This document shows, piece after piece, positions 22,059 to 35,700 of a DNA stretch of 64,000 nucleotides. Within the stretch, counting starts at the first letter, position 1, and each line of letters opens with the position of its first letter. A program made the translations under genes and the position numbers. This DNA is from Morinoia aosen (lineage: Eukaryota > Arthropoda > Malacostraca > Amphipoda > Talitridae). Location of the stretch: positions 69,149,436 to 69,213,435 of the forward strand of contig CM059564.1 of assembly GCA_030386875.1 (NCBI GenBank), read 5' to 3'. The notes beneath the pieces were generated by a model, which did not search any database, had not been told where the DNA came from, and was given only the letters and a program-made list of their open reading frames with translations.

Positions 22059-23438
22059 AAATGAAAAATTAACTTTTCTTCTTTCCAATAATACTAGTAT
22101 TATTTCCCTATCTTGTCCGTAAAAAGGTTATAGCAATTGTGAAAGGTATACATTTTTAGTAACCACGCTGTAAGCCTGTATAATGTATATGTATAATAGA
22201 GCCCTAATCGTAGGTTATTGTATCTCGCCACCTCTTGCGGATGAATTTCTTTCTTCTTCCGAGGTTAATTCGCTGAACCTGTTTTCGTTGTTCGAATTCA
22301 AATCCCACGTGGCTTCATTTTTGAAATCTCTAAATGCTCAGCACCAGTCTATTTCTTTTTCACATGAAGTCAAGAAATAGAATTGTTCTCTGTTTTCAGA
22401 TATTTATGCCACAAAGTTTGAAAATTTTCCTTTTCTGTTTTCTTCAAGAAACCTACTTCTGGTTTCAGACTCATGTTTAATAATGCGGTCTCATTGGCTT
22501 GTAAAATTTGTTTGGTAAAATTTTGTTTCCTCAGAGGAAGCAGAATTTCTCCGAATTATTTTTCTTTTATTAGAAAGTTAGACTTTCAAGAGAGTTTCTT
22601 TCTTTTGGTTTTATGAGTATCTGCATGCTGTTGTGTGTAGTATACGAAAAAGAAAAGTTAATAGCTTTTATCGAAACCATACTGTTGACTTCTTTGCTCC
22701 AACAAAATGGAAAAACTATTTTCCTCATAATAGTGTTAAACTAACAGGAATAGTTAAAAAACAGCTATTTCAGGTAATAAACAAATACTTCTCACAATTA
22801 GATATAAAAGTCATCTATCGTGACAATTTCAATATAGGAAGCATGTTTAGAGTGAATGATGAGATCCGATGTGTGATGCGCAGCAATGTAATGTGTAACT
22901 GTCAGTGTAACCAGTGTGAGGAAACCAATTGCGGAGAGACGATTTGTCATCTCCGCTCGCGCATTGCTGAGCATCGTGTGTGTCCGCCAGCACTTGCTGG
23001 CTCGTCACAAGTCCTCTTCTCAGTAACATCAACATCACACCCACCAAGCTAACAGCTCTGATCATTTTGTGCGCCAGACCGATTCCAAGATTTTAGTTTC
23101 GTACAACCTTCGTGATTTAAGATTGAATATATTTTGATCATCCTAAGAAAGCCTACTTTTAATAGTCCTGATACGTCTGTACCGTTTAATATTTCAGATC
23201 AGTTTCTGGTTTTTAATTGCCTCTGCAATCTGTTCACTCTAGCCAAAATTCGTGTACGCACATTGATCATGGAACACATTATTTCCATGATCTATACTGC
23301 TAAAAATTTTACCCTTGTGTTGTTGCTAACTTATGGGTATTGTTTTATTTTCAGTCGAGTCGAATTTTAATTAATGCTCACCAGTTCATTTTAGGTACAA
23401 TAAATACTCTGTATTTTATAATTTCTGTAGATGATGAG

Positions 23439-23837
23439 GGATCTTTTCCAGATAAGCCCCGCCATTAATGCAACACATAAGTTCACCCACTTGTAACTCT
23501 CGAAATAATGCACCTATCGACTTCAAATTACTCTCAAACGAACGATCGAAACATTTTTTTCCGTACCGTAGACGGAGCAGAAACGGCTTTCTGTAAACTA
23601 CATAAATTTTTGGATAATGTTTATCTATCCGACTCGCACACCATCATAAAACATAAGTTCACCCACTTGTAACTTTCGAAATAATGCAACCATCGACTTC
23701 AAATTGCTCTCAAACGAAAGATTAAAATATTCTTTCATTTGAGTGTAATTTAAAGTCGATAGGTGCATTATTTGAAAAGTAAAAAGTGGGTGAACCTATA
23801 TGCCGCACTAGTGTCGGGGCTTATCTGGAAAAGATCT
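23439..23837. mobile_element. 399-bp MITE with 9-bp target duplication
   Basis: Terminal inverted repeats GATCTTTTCCAGATAAGCCCC (23440-23460) and its exact complement at 23816-23836 are flanked by the perfect 9-bp direct repeat GATGATGAG (23430-23438 and 23838-23846). Inside, a ~70-bp module starting 'cataagttcacccacttgta' occurs twice directly (about 23476 and 23650), and its reverse complement occurs near the right end. Nine-base duplications are typical of Mutator-like elements. No coding sequence is present. Confidence 0.9.
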
Positions 23838-24276
23838 GATGATGAGCAATGTAATGTGTGAAAGCTCGTGAGATAAAATATTAAAATAGCTATCTGAGTA
23901 AGCATGTTTATTCCACTTCTTATCTGAGGTTTGTACTTAAATTGTCTTCCGAAAGGCAAATCCATAAGCAATATTGAGCTATTTTTACAGTAGCGATTGT
24001 TTGTGAAAATATTCTAAAATGTGAATTGTATCAAAGGAAATTTAAATTTCCATCCAGTGCATTTGTAAGATATTTTGTCCCTTAATTTGGATGCAACACC
24101 AACACGTATAGACTGTAAAATGACAATAATATTATTGCTTTCAATACTAACATCAGGTTTCTGCTTTCTTTGAAATCTCATAAGTCAGTCACAATATTTA
24201 TGTTCAGTTGAAGGCCCACAAGAGAATATTACTTGGCATATGAGGGTGAAAATAAAACATGACAGTTTTATTTAAT

Positions 24277-24390
24277 ACAATAATAATAATAATAATAATG
24301 AAGGCATCTACGGATGCTTTATTTCCAATTTCAAGCCTGATACATACATATCACCTTATACATTGGATTTTCAAATGCCTTATACAAAAT
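24277..24390 (-). repeat. tRNA-derived SINE, 3' fragment in reverse
   Basis: From the (AAT)n tail through 'aaggcatctacggatgcttt' to 'aaatgcctta', this is the reverse complement of the last ~100 bases of the SINE seen complete at 35223-35510 and 61092-61385. The head is missing. Confidence 0.85.
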
Positions 24391-26456
24391 ATATACCAAT
24401 ACAAAACCAACCAATACAAAATATTATTCTGTGAAATAAACTTTATCTTCAAATGCATAAATATATTATTCCGTTCAATTATTAAGAATAGCATTTCCTG
24501 TAGTCAGTTAGCTCTTGTGTAACAAATAGACTCTTAGCAGTACTGAGTAACAAAAGTATACTACCGTTTATAACTTCTGCTAGACTGCATAATTACAATA
24601 AATGAAGGTGTCTATCCTTGATAGTTTTCTTTCTTGCAAACGAAAAACATCTTTTGATATACTTCAAAATTTATACATTCGAATGTTGAAGCAGATGAAA
24701 CTTGCCTAATGAATCAAATTGGGAGTAAATTTATTTCAAATTATTCTTAATATTTCTAAAGCAATGAAATGACGTCTTTACATAAACTTATTCTTAGAAA
24801 GTTATCACAAAATCAAAGTATTTTGAATATAAATGCCGCGATCCAGATTCGATAACTCGCCCACAAGCTTATTGCTGTATTTCTAATCCTCCATAATTTT
24901 TCAAATATTTTCAGCCTTAACTGTTCATTGCGACATCCCTCTACATTTATGAGTGGAACTTTTCGGCTACGCTGCCCATTTTTCATAACCCTAATTGATT
25001 GGAATTATTGTGCTGGACATAAAAAATTTCTAGCACTTGAGTTTTCGTGGTGACATTCGCAGGGTAACTTGACATTCGCAAAGTAACAGTGTTATTTCAG
25101 TCTACTTAAAGTGGTTTTTAATTATATAGTTCAACAATCATGCACAGCTCATTCAATTAAACTTCCTGCCATATTTGAAAAGGTTATGCCTTTAATTCAC
25201 AAAATTTTACAAAGAATGTTACTGTTTATCAGTTGTAAAAGTTAAATTGCTGATGGAGACCGGGTAAGTGATTAATGCAGATATTATTCACATCGTGAAT
25301 CAACATAATTCAAAAATTCTTCGCTTTTCTCTCCACCAAGCTCCAGTTTCTACCTGACGCACATGACCAGTCACAAAATTTTGTTAACTCATTTTCATAT
25401 TTATAGTCATTCATATCGAAATGCTTAGAGAAAAAGTTCCAGAAATTGCAAAACCGTCACAACATAAACACGTTAGTAAACGCTATATGATATACTGCAA
25501 CTCTCAGTTAGTTCACAATGTTAAAAACATACCAAAGTATAAAAACAAAAATCCAAAAATACCCGCAAAAAATCGCAAACTATATAAAAAAGAATGAATT
25601 TGTTCCGCAACCACGCCGCAATGCATTAGCCTAGACGGTAGTTTCAACAGGTAATATCAGGTTGCTCTGAAATGAACGCATGAGAGTAAATTCGAGGACG
25701 TTATTCACTTTATCTGCCACTGTTATCTGGTCGTATAGATCGTACATGGGAGCTGAATCTAAGTGAGAAAGAAGAATTAGGTTACATTGCATGAATCTAG
25801 GTCTCAGTCAGCACAATAAAAGTGAGCGTGGAATATTAGAACACCGAATTGGGCGCGATAAAAATCTACCAATTCAATATAGCCACCGAAATGACTGTTG
25901 TACTCAATTGTTTGTATATTTCCAGAGTTTTCTCGTGGTTATCGTGACACATACACAAACCAGTTGAAATTTTAAAGTTCTTTGCTTCTGACCTATACAC
26001 AAACAAGAGGTGTAGGTACGCACACTTGATTTGACAGCAGAAGAGATTGAGGGTTTTGAGTAAATAGTAGAAGCTCCGAAATTTATACAGAAAGTTTTCC
26101 CCACAGAGTCACAGAAGTTGTGTTTAACATTGTATCAGTCAGGAATATCAGGAATTCATTTGAAATTCAACCATGCATGATCGAATGTTCCTTTCACCTT
26201 TTCCAGTAAAGTAACTTCCATTCAAAAACACTTTCAGAAATATAAACCATTTCATATTCCGTGGATGTATTAAATAGGAGTAGATAGACCACAGTATGTT
26301 AAACATAGACATAAGTGCCGGAAATCTTCAAAGGCTAGCTGGTTTCATCGGTATTATGAAACATTGATCGATTGTTTTCCTATCAAACAAAATAAATTAG
26401 TATAAATGACATCTACATGACATACAATACCATAACACAATTACAAAGCAGAACAT
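24391..26456. other. Intergenic 3' of the UGT gene
   Basis: AT-rich, with no supported gene. This contains the presumed 3' untranslated region of the UGT next to 26457. I saw no AATAAA on the minus strand within the first ~150 bases past the stop. Confidence 0.5.
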
Positions 26457-26736
26457 TTAATCATCTTTTTCATGAAGATCTGTACTCAGTCGTAAATTTT
26501 TCGTTATTACTTTGCAAAATTTCACAACGAATAATCCGCTTGCTATAATAAAAGTTAAAAGGAAGCAGATAACATCAATGCTATAATATTGGAAAGCGTT
26601 GAGGTGAACACCAGGTGGTCGATAGGAATGGGCAGGACCGAAGCGATGCGTCCGCAGAATGAGCTGGATGGCGGTCTCGGAGCCGGACTGTTCTGCCTGC
26701 CACGCGTGAGACACTTTAGATACGGCAGCGAGGTAC
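26457..26736 (-). CDS. Ugt: UGT exon 9, membrane anchor and stop
   Basis: 280 bases, acceptor CTGCGGCAG, joined in phase across a ~6.8-kb intron. Encodes RYLAAVSKVSHAWQAEQ, then PPGVHLNAFQYYSIDVICF, which corresponds to the family's LNWxQYYxLDVI segment before the anchor. A hydrophobic stretch follows, then K-F-C-K-V-I and an acidic end HEKDD. Matching phase and family order make the long-range join convincing. Confidence 0.9.
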
Positions 26737-29700
26737 CTGCCGCAGTTGGGTCATTCACTCAGATAAGTATTGGATAAACTTCAACTTTTCTTAGGACTAT
26801 GATCATCTAACAACGTCAGTTCCGTTATTATTTTAAATAAAAGAAGATGCAATACTTGGCCAAAAAGTTTATCTAACCCTGGTAAAATGTAGATACGATT
26901 TAAACAATTTTAGCAAATATCCTAACAATAAAATTTGAAGGAAAACAAAAAGTAGGACTAATTGCGTTCAGTGTTGCTGATATTCAGTATTGTACCTTGC
27001 TCTCACCGCAACAGGCATTAATAATCCTACTGGGAAAACCCCCACAAAACAATCTTCTGTCTTTAACAAAGGACAAGTTATATGTTTACATTAGGCTGGG
27101 AAATCAGAGTGAGAAATGTCTCAAATGGTTCAACTTGTTTTTGAAAGATGGCAAAGTTAGAATGAAATGGGAACCCCATGAGGTTTTTGATCAATCATGC
27201 ATTTGTCCGACAGGCTTCAGGGTGCAGTGTATTGAATGACCTGGAGGTGCTTCACAGGTTGGGATTAGGGTTCGGCAGCTTTGTGCAGCAATAAAATGAA
27301 ATCTCAGGATTATTTGAGCATCTTTGGTGACCAAGTAAACGATTATCATTTTTTTTTCTTAATGGCTCCGGTTTTTTTCAAGACGACGATCCTCGCATCC
27401 ACCGATCTCATAAAGAGCAAAATTGGCTTAGGGGCCTCGAGGAATAATGTTTGCATTTGGAATAGATTTTACAGTCTCCTGCATCAAACCCGATAGAAAA
27501 TTTATGGGACCTACTGGAGAGAGATTTGCAAGCCTCAACTGCTTATCATTCTGCTTTGAGCAACCCTTCTCAATGTTTGCTCGTTTGTATTTGTGTGATC
27601 TAAAGCATGTTCTTTGAGGTGTTCTTCCTTGACGCTTTTTTGATATGTTTGCACGAAAAGATAGTTTGGTATCTTCTACTTTTGAATACAAAATTGTTTA
27701 CTTCCACCGGTTTCACTTTCAACATCCATACCCTGATTTCTCAGAAGCCAAAGCTTAAATGTCAGTGTGCGCGGAGAATGCCAAAACGGTTTTACAACAA
27801 CTTGTCCCGGTCTTGATATTTTTCAATATTTTATCTGTTATAAATATTATAGAACTTTGATTAATTTGACCAAGGGATCACATTTTTATGTTTTTGTCTC
27901 AATCTTTTGTACAAACAGTGACATGGGCTGTTATAAAGCCCATGTACGATTACCAACTAAGGAGCTTCATGTGAAGACATTTTAACAACCAATGTGATGA
28001 GTCTTATGTAACAACTTTATTGGAAAAAACTTTTTTTCTTTGCTATCACACTTTGGGTAAATATTCATTTAGACTGAAAAATTTTGTGGAATTTAAACAC
28101 CAATTCATTGTTTCATAGAAGGAAAGCGGTAATGGAAATAAGAGGTTACCCAAGATACTGTTGAGCTTGCTGGCTTTCATTACATGAACATTTCTCCAAA
28201 GCGCGACAACACTTTTGGCCGGGTAGTGTACTGTGAAGCAAAATATTATTACCAAAAATCATCAATACAACAACCAATACTCTTAACACTTTCACTGCTT
28301 AGCGACCCTTCGATATTCAGAGAGGAAATTTTTACAATGAGATTAACCCACCGGTGGTCACTAACTCAATTTCCCATGTTTAACAGTTCCCATGTTTGCC
28401 CTTTGTCAGTTCTGAGTTAAATATTAAAATTGACATAAATTTAAGTTTATTATTGAAGTTCAATTCAACTATGAACAGTTAATTAACGTGACGTGTTAAA
28501 TTCAGGGTCATATTTTATACATTCATTGTCATATTTTTATCAAATTATCAACTTCATACCTGGATGCCGCGAAACTAATTTCAGTACAAGCTCTGAACTT
28601 GGTCAGCAGCCACAAAGACTAAAGAAAGAAAGAAAAACAGTTTATTTCCAATCGAGTTAAAGCATGAAATGTTTAACATTGGTTTTTAAAATATCTTAAC
28701 ATTAACATCTTAGTTGATAATTACACATCGGTATCGTAATACCCATGTAAAATGTCGAAACAAAAAGTGATTGACAGACAACACAACAAAATGAGTTCCT
28801 TTCGTTGCGTAATCTGATTTTGACAGTGCATTTAAATAAAAGTAACTAAGAAAACATAATCCTCGCAGCGCTTAGTTGAAAAACACTCTCGTTAGTGCGC
28901 ACATGTATTGAAATAAAAGTAAAAAACGCATTCAAATATCTTAACACAGAGATCCTTAATTGCTAGAGACCACTAAAATGTACTGTCAAATTTTTCTCGG
29001 AGCTGAAGCACGCACTAGGTTATATTTTTCCAGCCTAAAAGTTATCTTCATTATTGAATAACACGAGCGACCATTTGAACATTTTAGATCACGTAAGATT
29101 CGTTTCAGACCACTGATATTGGTGTTTGGAATGGTGGCTGCTAATTTTGGTAATGTATTTAAGCATCTGATATGGGTGTTCATACAAAGACTCGTAGTTT
29201 AATCCATATTTCTGATAAAAGGCAATTATGACAAAAGAAAACCTGAAACTAGCTACTTCAGGAATCCTGGTTGAGAAAGAATATTTGTTACCGAGTTGAA
29301 ACGTTCCAAACTGATCAAGCGCTATAGGAAGCTTATTAAACATTGGAAGCTTATTAAAGAATAAAGAGAACACCCACACTAATAAGGCAATGCATATTTA
29401 CTCAACATGTGCTACAAGGAGAGCATATTTGACTGCTCAAGTGTTTGGTAATAATCGGACTAGATATTGAGAGGTTTTTCAATCAGGTTGAAGATGTAAA
29501 ATGGATGGAATCAGGTGATTGTCTCAATTAAGCTTTCCATAAGTGTAATTTATAGTGGATGTTTATGAATATGGTATATAATATTCAAGTGAGAAAAAGA
29601 AAAACTCATTAGGAAGCCAGCCTCTTGTATATTGTGACGGGATGTATTTATTCCTTTGAGAGCTGAGCAGAATAAAGAAAACTTACCAGCGTGAGTACAA

Positions 29701-32700
29701 GGAAAATAGATTAAATAGCACAGATATGAGGAGCATGAAAAGATTATTCGGAAAGAAATTACGGTAATCAAACTTACTTTGACAAACTCATTATTAACAG
29801 CAAAAAATAACCGGAAACAAACGTGGGAAATCAATAATGAGGTGTCCTCATATAAAAATTTAGGCCGCAAAATTAATTTTGAAGAACCCTTGAAAACAGC
29901 CACTGACTAAACACATTCTTTTCAATAGTAGGTACTTAAGTCTTCAATGAAGTGTGTAAAACAAATTCAAATCGGCTTTCAGTTGAAATTCTGTGTCCTA
30001 TAGCATCTACACGCGCTAGCGTCGGGTGGAGCACACGTCCTGTCAATGTATCAGAGTTGCGAAAAATTTCATACTCATTGAAAAACACTAAGGCAGTCGG
30101 ACATGGTGGTATCAGCCTTCAATACATCAAAGATACGAGTAGTTTCCTAGTCACGGCACCAATGATCTCGTTTGATAATAAATACATCAATAGCAACCAA
30201 TAAGTTCCCCGATAAATGAAAGCCCTCTATAATTAGGCCATTGCATTAAACTTGTGATATTAACACAACATCAAACTACGGGCCCATTAATCTTTTACAT
30301 GTTCTGTCCAAAATATAAGACAAAGTGTTACCAAATCAAATGTCATCTCATTCGAACGAATCAAATTTACTTCATCGAAATCAATTTGCGTTTAGGGGGA
30401 ACACTAGAACTTAAGATGCTCCACTTAATACCACCGAAAAAATATGCAGTCATATCGATAAAAAAAAAAAAATTCACACTTTTGCTGCTACTCTATCTCT
30501 CCAAAACGTTCGATAGCGTCGAACATAAGCGACTCTTACGAAAAACATAGAATTTAGAAGTAGACACACAATGATGTGAAAGTTACTGATCAAATCGATC
30601 TCATACAGTCCGCTTGGATAACAAATTGTCCCTATTCATTCAGAACAATTGTGGTGTTCCTCAAGGATCCATCCTTGGTTCACTATTGCTTTCTATTTTT
30701 ATTAACGATTTCTCTCCAATGCCTTCTAACACACGAATCGTTATGTATGAAGATGATGTTCAAATTGCAGTAAATTCTGAGACAGAATTACCGCGGACGC
30801 AATTAAATACTGAAAGCCTATTGAGTAACCTGAAATCATAGTACAACCAAAATGGTCTCAAGCTAAAAACGGATAAAACACAATACTTTATTCATGGATC
30901 CTAAAATGCAATTACCTTTTTTTTTAATATTTATATTTATATATAGAAGAGAATGATCTGATTCTAACGGTAGGGAATGATAAAATTAAGTCATTAGAAA
31001 ACTGAAAAAATTTAGATATTTGGTTCGATCAAAATATGTCCCGCGTTGAGTCTCACGTTGAGAAATTTGCAACAGAATTTATGAAACTTTATAATTTTTT
31101 TTCGTCTTATAAAAAGTATGCTAGACAAAAAACTTGATTATTAGCAATTCAATCTTTATTGTTATCGCGATTTGACAGTTGCAGCCTAGTGTGGGAGACA
31201 TACTTTAATAGCTTCAAAAAGTGTTGCAAAAATGTGTGAATTTCAATGGAACAATGAAAAAATTTCAGACAAAAATAGCACGTCATTTTGCCTCAACGAT
31301 AATTGTATGCTGACGCACTTTGTGAAGTGGTAGCTACGAATTTATTTCGCTCATTACTCTTCTATACCAAGTTTTCGATCCAAAGTTTTTGTAGTGTTCG
31401 TATGCAATTTGATTGCTTGTATGCTAGTATTCATGTACGTACGAAGAGCATTTGCAACATAATTGCTAAAGCTTGCAGCGGATCACATATTTGCTGTAGA
31501 TTTCGTATTTTTCTATTATCATCTTCTCACCTTTTCTAACACATCACTTCCTCATATTACTTAATTTCAAGCCTTTATACTGGAAATATCATAAATTTAT
31601 TGTGTGGCTTAAAGCAAGTTCTTTGAGGCAGTTAACTTGGTTTTATTTTGTCATGTTAGGACGAGAAAATATGATAGTTTCGAATTCCTACCATTCCAAC
31701 CTTTTCAACGCAAAAGCCAAAGCTTATATATCAGTGTACGGGGAAACTGTCAAAGAGTTTCACCCCGCTGCGTTCATAGTTATATATCTTTTATTATACA
31801 AAGATTTTTAAACATTATCTAACCTAGGATAACATAGCATGGGGATACATTTTTAAGTTTTTTTCGCAATCTCTTCAACAAACATTGACTTGGGCTGTTA
31901 TGACACCCATATATATTCATCAGCTAAGGACTTTATATTAACATATTTTAAAAGCGATATAATTCATCTTATGAATTAACTTTATTAGACATTCAGCGTG
32001 TTCTTCGTATTCATATCAAATAATTCTATAATAATTTATTTCGGTAGTCAATTGCACGAATTGCTCCAATGGTGTTGTAAAATGTTCTCGTTAGCATTAT
32101 GTAACAATCTTTGTTATGTTTCTGACTCCGGTGAATTCCTTCGTGCAAGCATTAATTATTTGTGTTGGATACATCATAAATTTATAGAGTGGTAACGTAT
32201 TTTCTTCGAGCTCGTTATTCAGCGTACTAGTTGATTCGTATGAGCAAAAAGATAGTTTTGAATGCCGACCTTTTAGTCTTTGACGGACAATTATTTAAAT
32301 CTCCCCATTTTGCTCTCAACATTAATCCCTGATATCGCAAGTACCAAGTTCATATTTCAAAGTAAGTGCGCACTAACATGAGCGTTTTCCACAACAGCAT
32401 CACGGGCTTATGTTTTTTATTTCGTATATTTATATTCATTATTATTATCAAATCTAGATTAAAGCAACAAAGGGAATACATTTTTTTATGCTTTCTCTCA
32501 ATCATTTGTTTCGACAATTGACATGGTATAACGATACTCATATGTGTATATCAAACAAAGGTGTATATGTTTTAAACGACTTCTAAAAGCCAATGAAGAT
32601 TTTTGTACCATCTTTATTAAAAATAAACTGTTTTTTCTTTTACTTTTTTTATGTAACCCTCTTCCCTTAGAGCCCCTAGCCAAGCATAGGAAATTTGGCT

Positions 32701-35700
32701 TACTCGAGACCCATTAGTAAGATGTGACTTCATTTTTGAGCTATAAAGTAGATAGATGGAGTATAGGTGAAAGATAAGCACCACCACACCGAAATATCGG
32801 TATTTTGCGGAAAAACAATTTTTTTTTGTGTTCAACGCACCGATAAATAAACGCTTTGGGTTCAAAGAATAAATCACTTAAACCGAAGTAGAAATCCTCC
32901 AACTGAATACAGACATTTACCATTCGTGCATTGAAGGGTGAGAAATAGAAAAATGGGTGCGAAGCTGGGACACAGAGTTTTCAACATCAAGGAATCGTCT
33001 GAAAAAAACAACTGAATTCCAGATTTAACTCCCAGATTCAAGGAAAAATACTATACTATATGTTAACTTCTATATGTTTCAACTAAGTAAATCGGTACTA
33101 ATTTTTTAGGCTTAGAAGTGAGAATTTATTTGAGCAGCTACGCAGATGCACCAGTAATTTTTTTCGCTATCATAGAGCTGTTCGAGGTGATTCGGAAGGT
33201 GATCCAGAATTGCGTAATCAAACAAAGTTCACTGAAAATGAATAACTGCTACGAACGTTAGAATTGAACGGCTATAAATCTGCAAGTGTTGCCATACCTA
33301 AGGAACACATTTTTAACCCACAAAACATTACATAATCCAAATCATTTTACAATAATTTCCGAATGCCTATTACTACAATATTTTTATTTATCCCAATAAT
33401 ACACTTAATTAAATATTCTAACCCTACAGTTGTCATTTTTGTATTCGCTGCTCAGTGGACTCCTAATGCTGTAGATTTCGAGAAGAAAAATTGCAATGAC
33501 TTACCTTAAGTTCAAAATAACTTCGTTTATATTTTGATAGAGCGTGTCTGCAGTCAGATCGGTTTTCGCGAGACTGAGACCAAAGCCGCGGTCGAGCACC
33601 CTTCTGGCAATGTCCCCCTGGTCCGCGAAGTTAGGTACGCACAGGAGAGGAGTAGCGTGGAACACAGCCTCGTTGACGCTGTTCATGCCACAGTGACTCA
33701 CGAACAGCTTAGTGCGAGGGTGAGCTGTGCAGGGAGACATGAAGATGATAAGGCGATCGCTTAATGCCGTAATATTTGCAGCACTGACAGGATTATTCCA
33801 TATAGAAGATAAAGGGCTGTCATATAAACAGTGAGGGGAAACAAATATTTTGATAGAAAAAACTTTTATTTCAAAACATTTATTGTAGACAAATAAATAG
33901 GAAAGCCACGCAAAGTATGTACACGATTAACACAAACAAACATAACTGCAAAACAAAAATGAAATATTTGTTACGTCTTATGAGTTGATTCATAATTTAA
34001 CAAAATATGTAGTGAAAAAGTATGTGGACATTTGAAAGAAATGTTCAACACTTTTTTGCAGCCCCTCCGTTCATAAATACAAGTTTTAGGTGGCTTCTGT
34101 AAGTTATTGCCAAATCCTGGGAACGTTTGAGCGGATTACTAGTCCATCCGTTTTTTGGAAAACCACAATTCTTTGAGATTGGTCGGTTGTCTTTCGTGGA
34201 TCTATCTTTTGTGATTTCATCATAAATTTTCTATGGGATTTAAATCCCAGTTTGACTTGGGCGTGTCAATGCCTCGTTGTTGATGTAATGGAATAATATA
34301 TAAATTATCTCAGCAGAATGCCTAGGTCAATGTTTTGTTTAAGTATGGAAGTAATTGAATCATTCTATTATCTTTAATTGTTTTGCATCATCAAATGCAA
34401 AGCAATCAGATACCATAATTCTCCAGCAATTACTTTTCCCACTAGGGAAGGTGCTCGTCTGTGTGTGGGCGGTTCCATCGTTGCTCCTCACGTGAGGGAC
34501 ATCATTAAAGCCATAAAGCTCTAACTTGCTTTCATCATACCACAAATTATGTTTAAAAAATCATCATCACAAACTGCAATCTTAGATTTAAATAGCGTTG
34601 CTTCAAAAATTAAATCTTGTAAGGAGACCGTGGGGAGAACCTGAAGTTCGTTTCTAATTATTCTCCCATAGACATGTGTTCCAACGGCACTGATATCTTT
34701 TCTAAAGATCTTTTGCCAAAGACGGTTTAGTTTTGACCTCACGTTATATGTTTCGTGAACTTCTAGAAATATTTGGGGTACACCTATTTTGGGAAAATTT
34801 ACTTTAGTCTCAGTCATCTCAGCTTACATCTTTTCACATTGTAGCCTACACCGCTTGAAAAGTTATTTCTGAACTTTAAAAATATTCTGTTTGTTCATTT
34901 TTCTTCATCCTGGTGAGCAGGTTACTAATGCCTTACCAAGTAAGTCTTGTTGAGGGATTACGGCCCTGGCCAGCACGTTACTGGGCAGGACAGGCAGCTC
35001 TGCAGGATCGAAGTGCAGAACCACTCGCTGTTGTAGCCTTGAGATGGCCTGGAGCGCCCCCATTCGGAACGACTGAGGTACCACACTCGAGTTAAAGCCC
35101 GTCAGTCCGAAAGAAAACACGATTACTCCAGCGTCCCCTGAACCCTCCACCTGATGAGAACATTTGAGTTACAAAATCTTACGAGCAATAATATTTTCAC
35201 TACTTCAAATACCGTCCGCTTGTGCTCGCGATAGCCATGTGCTATAGGTTCCGCCGCCGTGCGGCCGGGACCCGGGTTCGAAACTCGGCGCTGGCAGTGG
35301 CGATTTTCTCTGTTGGGTATAGGAGAAAAATTCCAAGCACAATACCCCACTCTACCCAGGTGTCTGAAATGGGTACCGGTCTCGACCGGGGGAAAGCGTC
35401 ATGGCGTCCTGGCGTTAGTTATAAGGCATTTGAAAATCCAATGTACAAGGTGACATGTATCAGGCTTGATTGGAAATAAAGCATCCGTAGATGCCTTCAT
35501 TATTCATTATTTAACCTTTACCGTCAAAGTGGATTTCAAAATCCACTTTCATAAACAGCTCCAAAGTATTTGAATTTTGAATTTTGTGCCCTAATGTATT
35601 CATCGAAGTTCACTGTCGAGTAGCAGTCACTTCCTCGTTGTGAGTCGGTGACTACATGATACCGGTGCCAGTTTAATGATGGTGGGTGTTATAACGGTAA

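Larger units (their letters stand above)
20620..23950 (+). mobile_element. Long Penelope-like element relic, N-terminus to GIY-YIG, with later insertions
   Basis: The broken coding sequence can be followed in order. The N-terminal region gives LVLSRKFDYLQFKEVTFNLY (from 20640), then LKNLSSYKDLDVIRLEKGSS (about 20955). RT motifs follow, with EPCVMYGLPKFLGTLF near 21190-21235, and LFSLFEFKSHVASFLKSLNA with QHQSISFSHEV near 22290-22370. The connector is FFAPTKWKNYFPHN, then KVIYRDNFNIGSMFRVNDEI. The C-terminal nuclease gives CNQCEETNCGETICHLRSRI and AEHR (about 22910-22980), then ILRKPTFNSPDTSVPFNI near 23140-23200. A DUF4817 transposase fragment interrupts the middle, and a MITE with a 9-bp target duplication interrupts the 3' region. 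The sequence after that MITE ('gaaagctcgtgagataaaat') continues the element's tail. The catalytic YVDD is lost. The element is dead. Confidence 0.85.

Noticed and set aside
29550-29903. 117-codon ORF inside UGT intron 8
   Set aside because: It cannot be spliced in the right phase between exons 8 and 9 and does not resemble the UGT C-terminus, whereas 26457-26736 fits both.
35222-35479. Overlapping ORFs that recur at 61128-61348
   Set aside because: They are readings across the SINE; identity between the loci reflects the retroposon, not a gene family.
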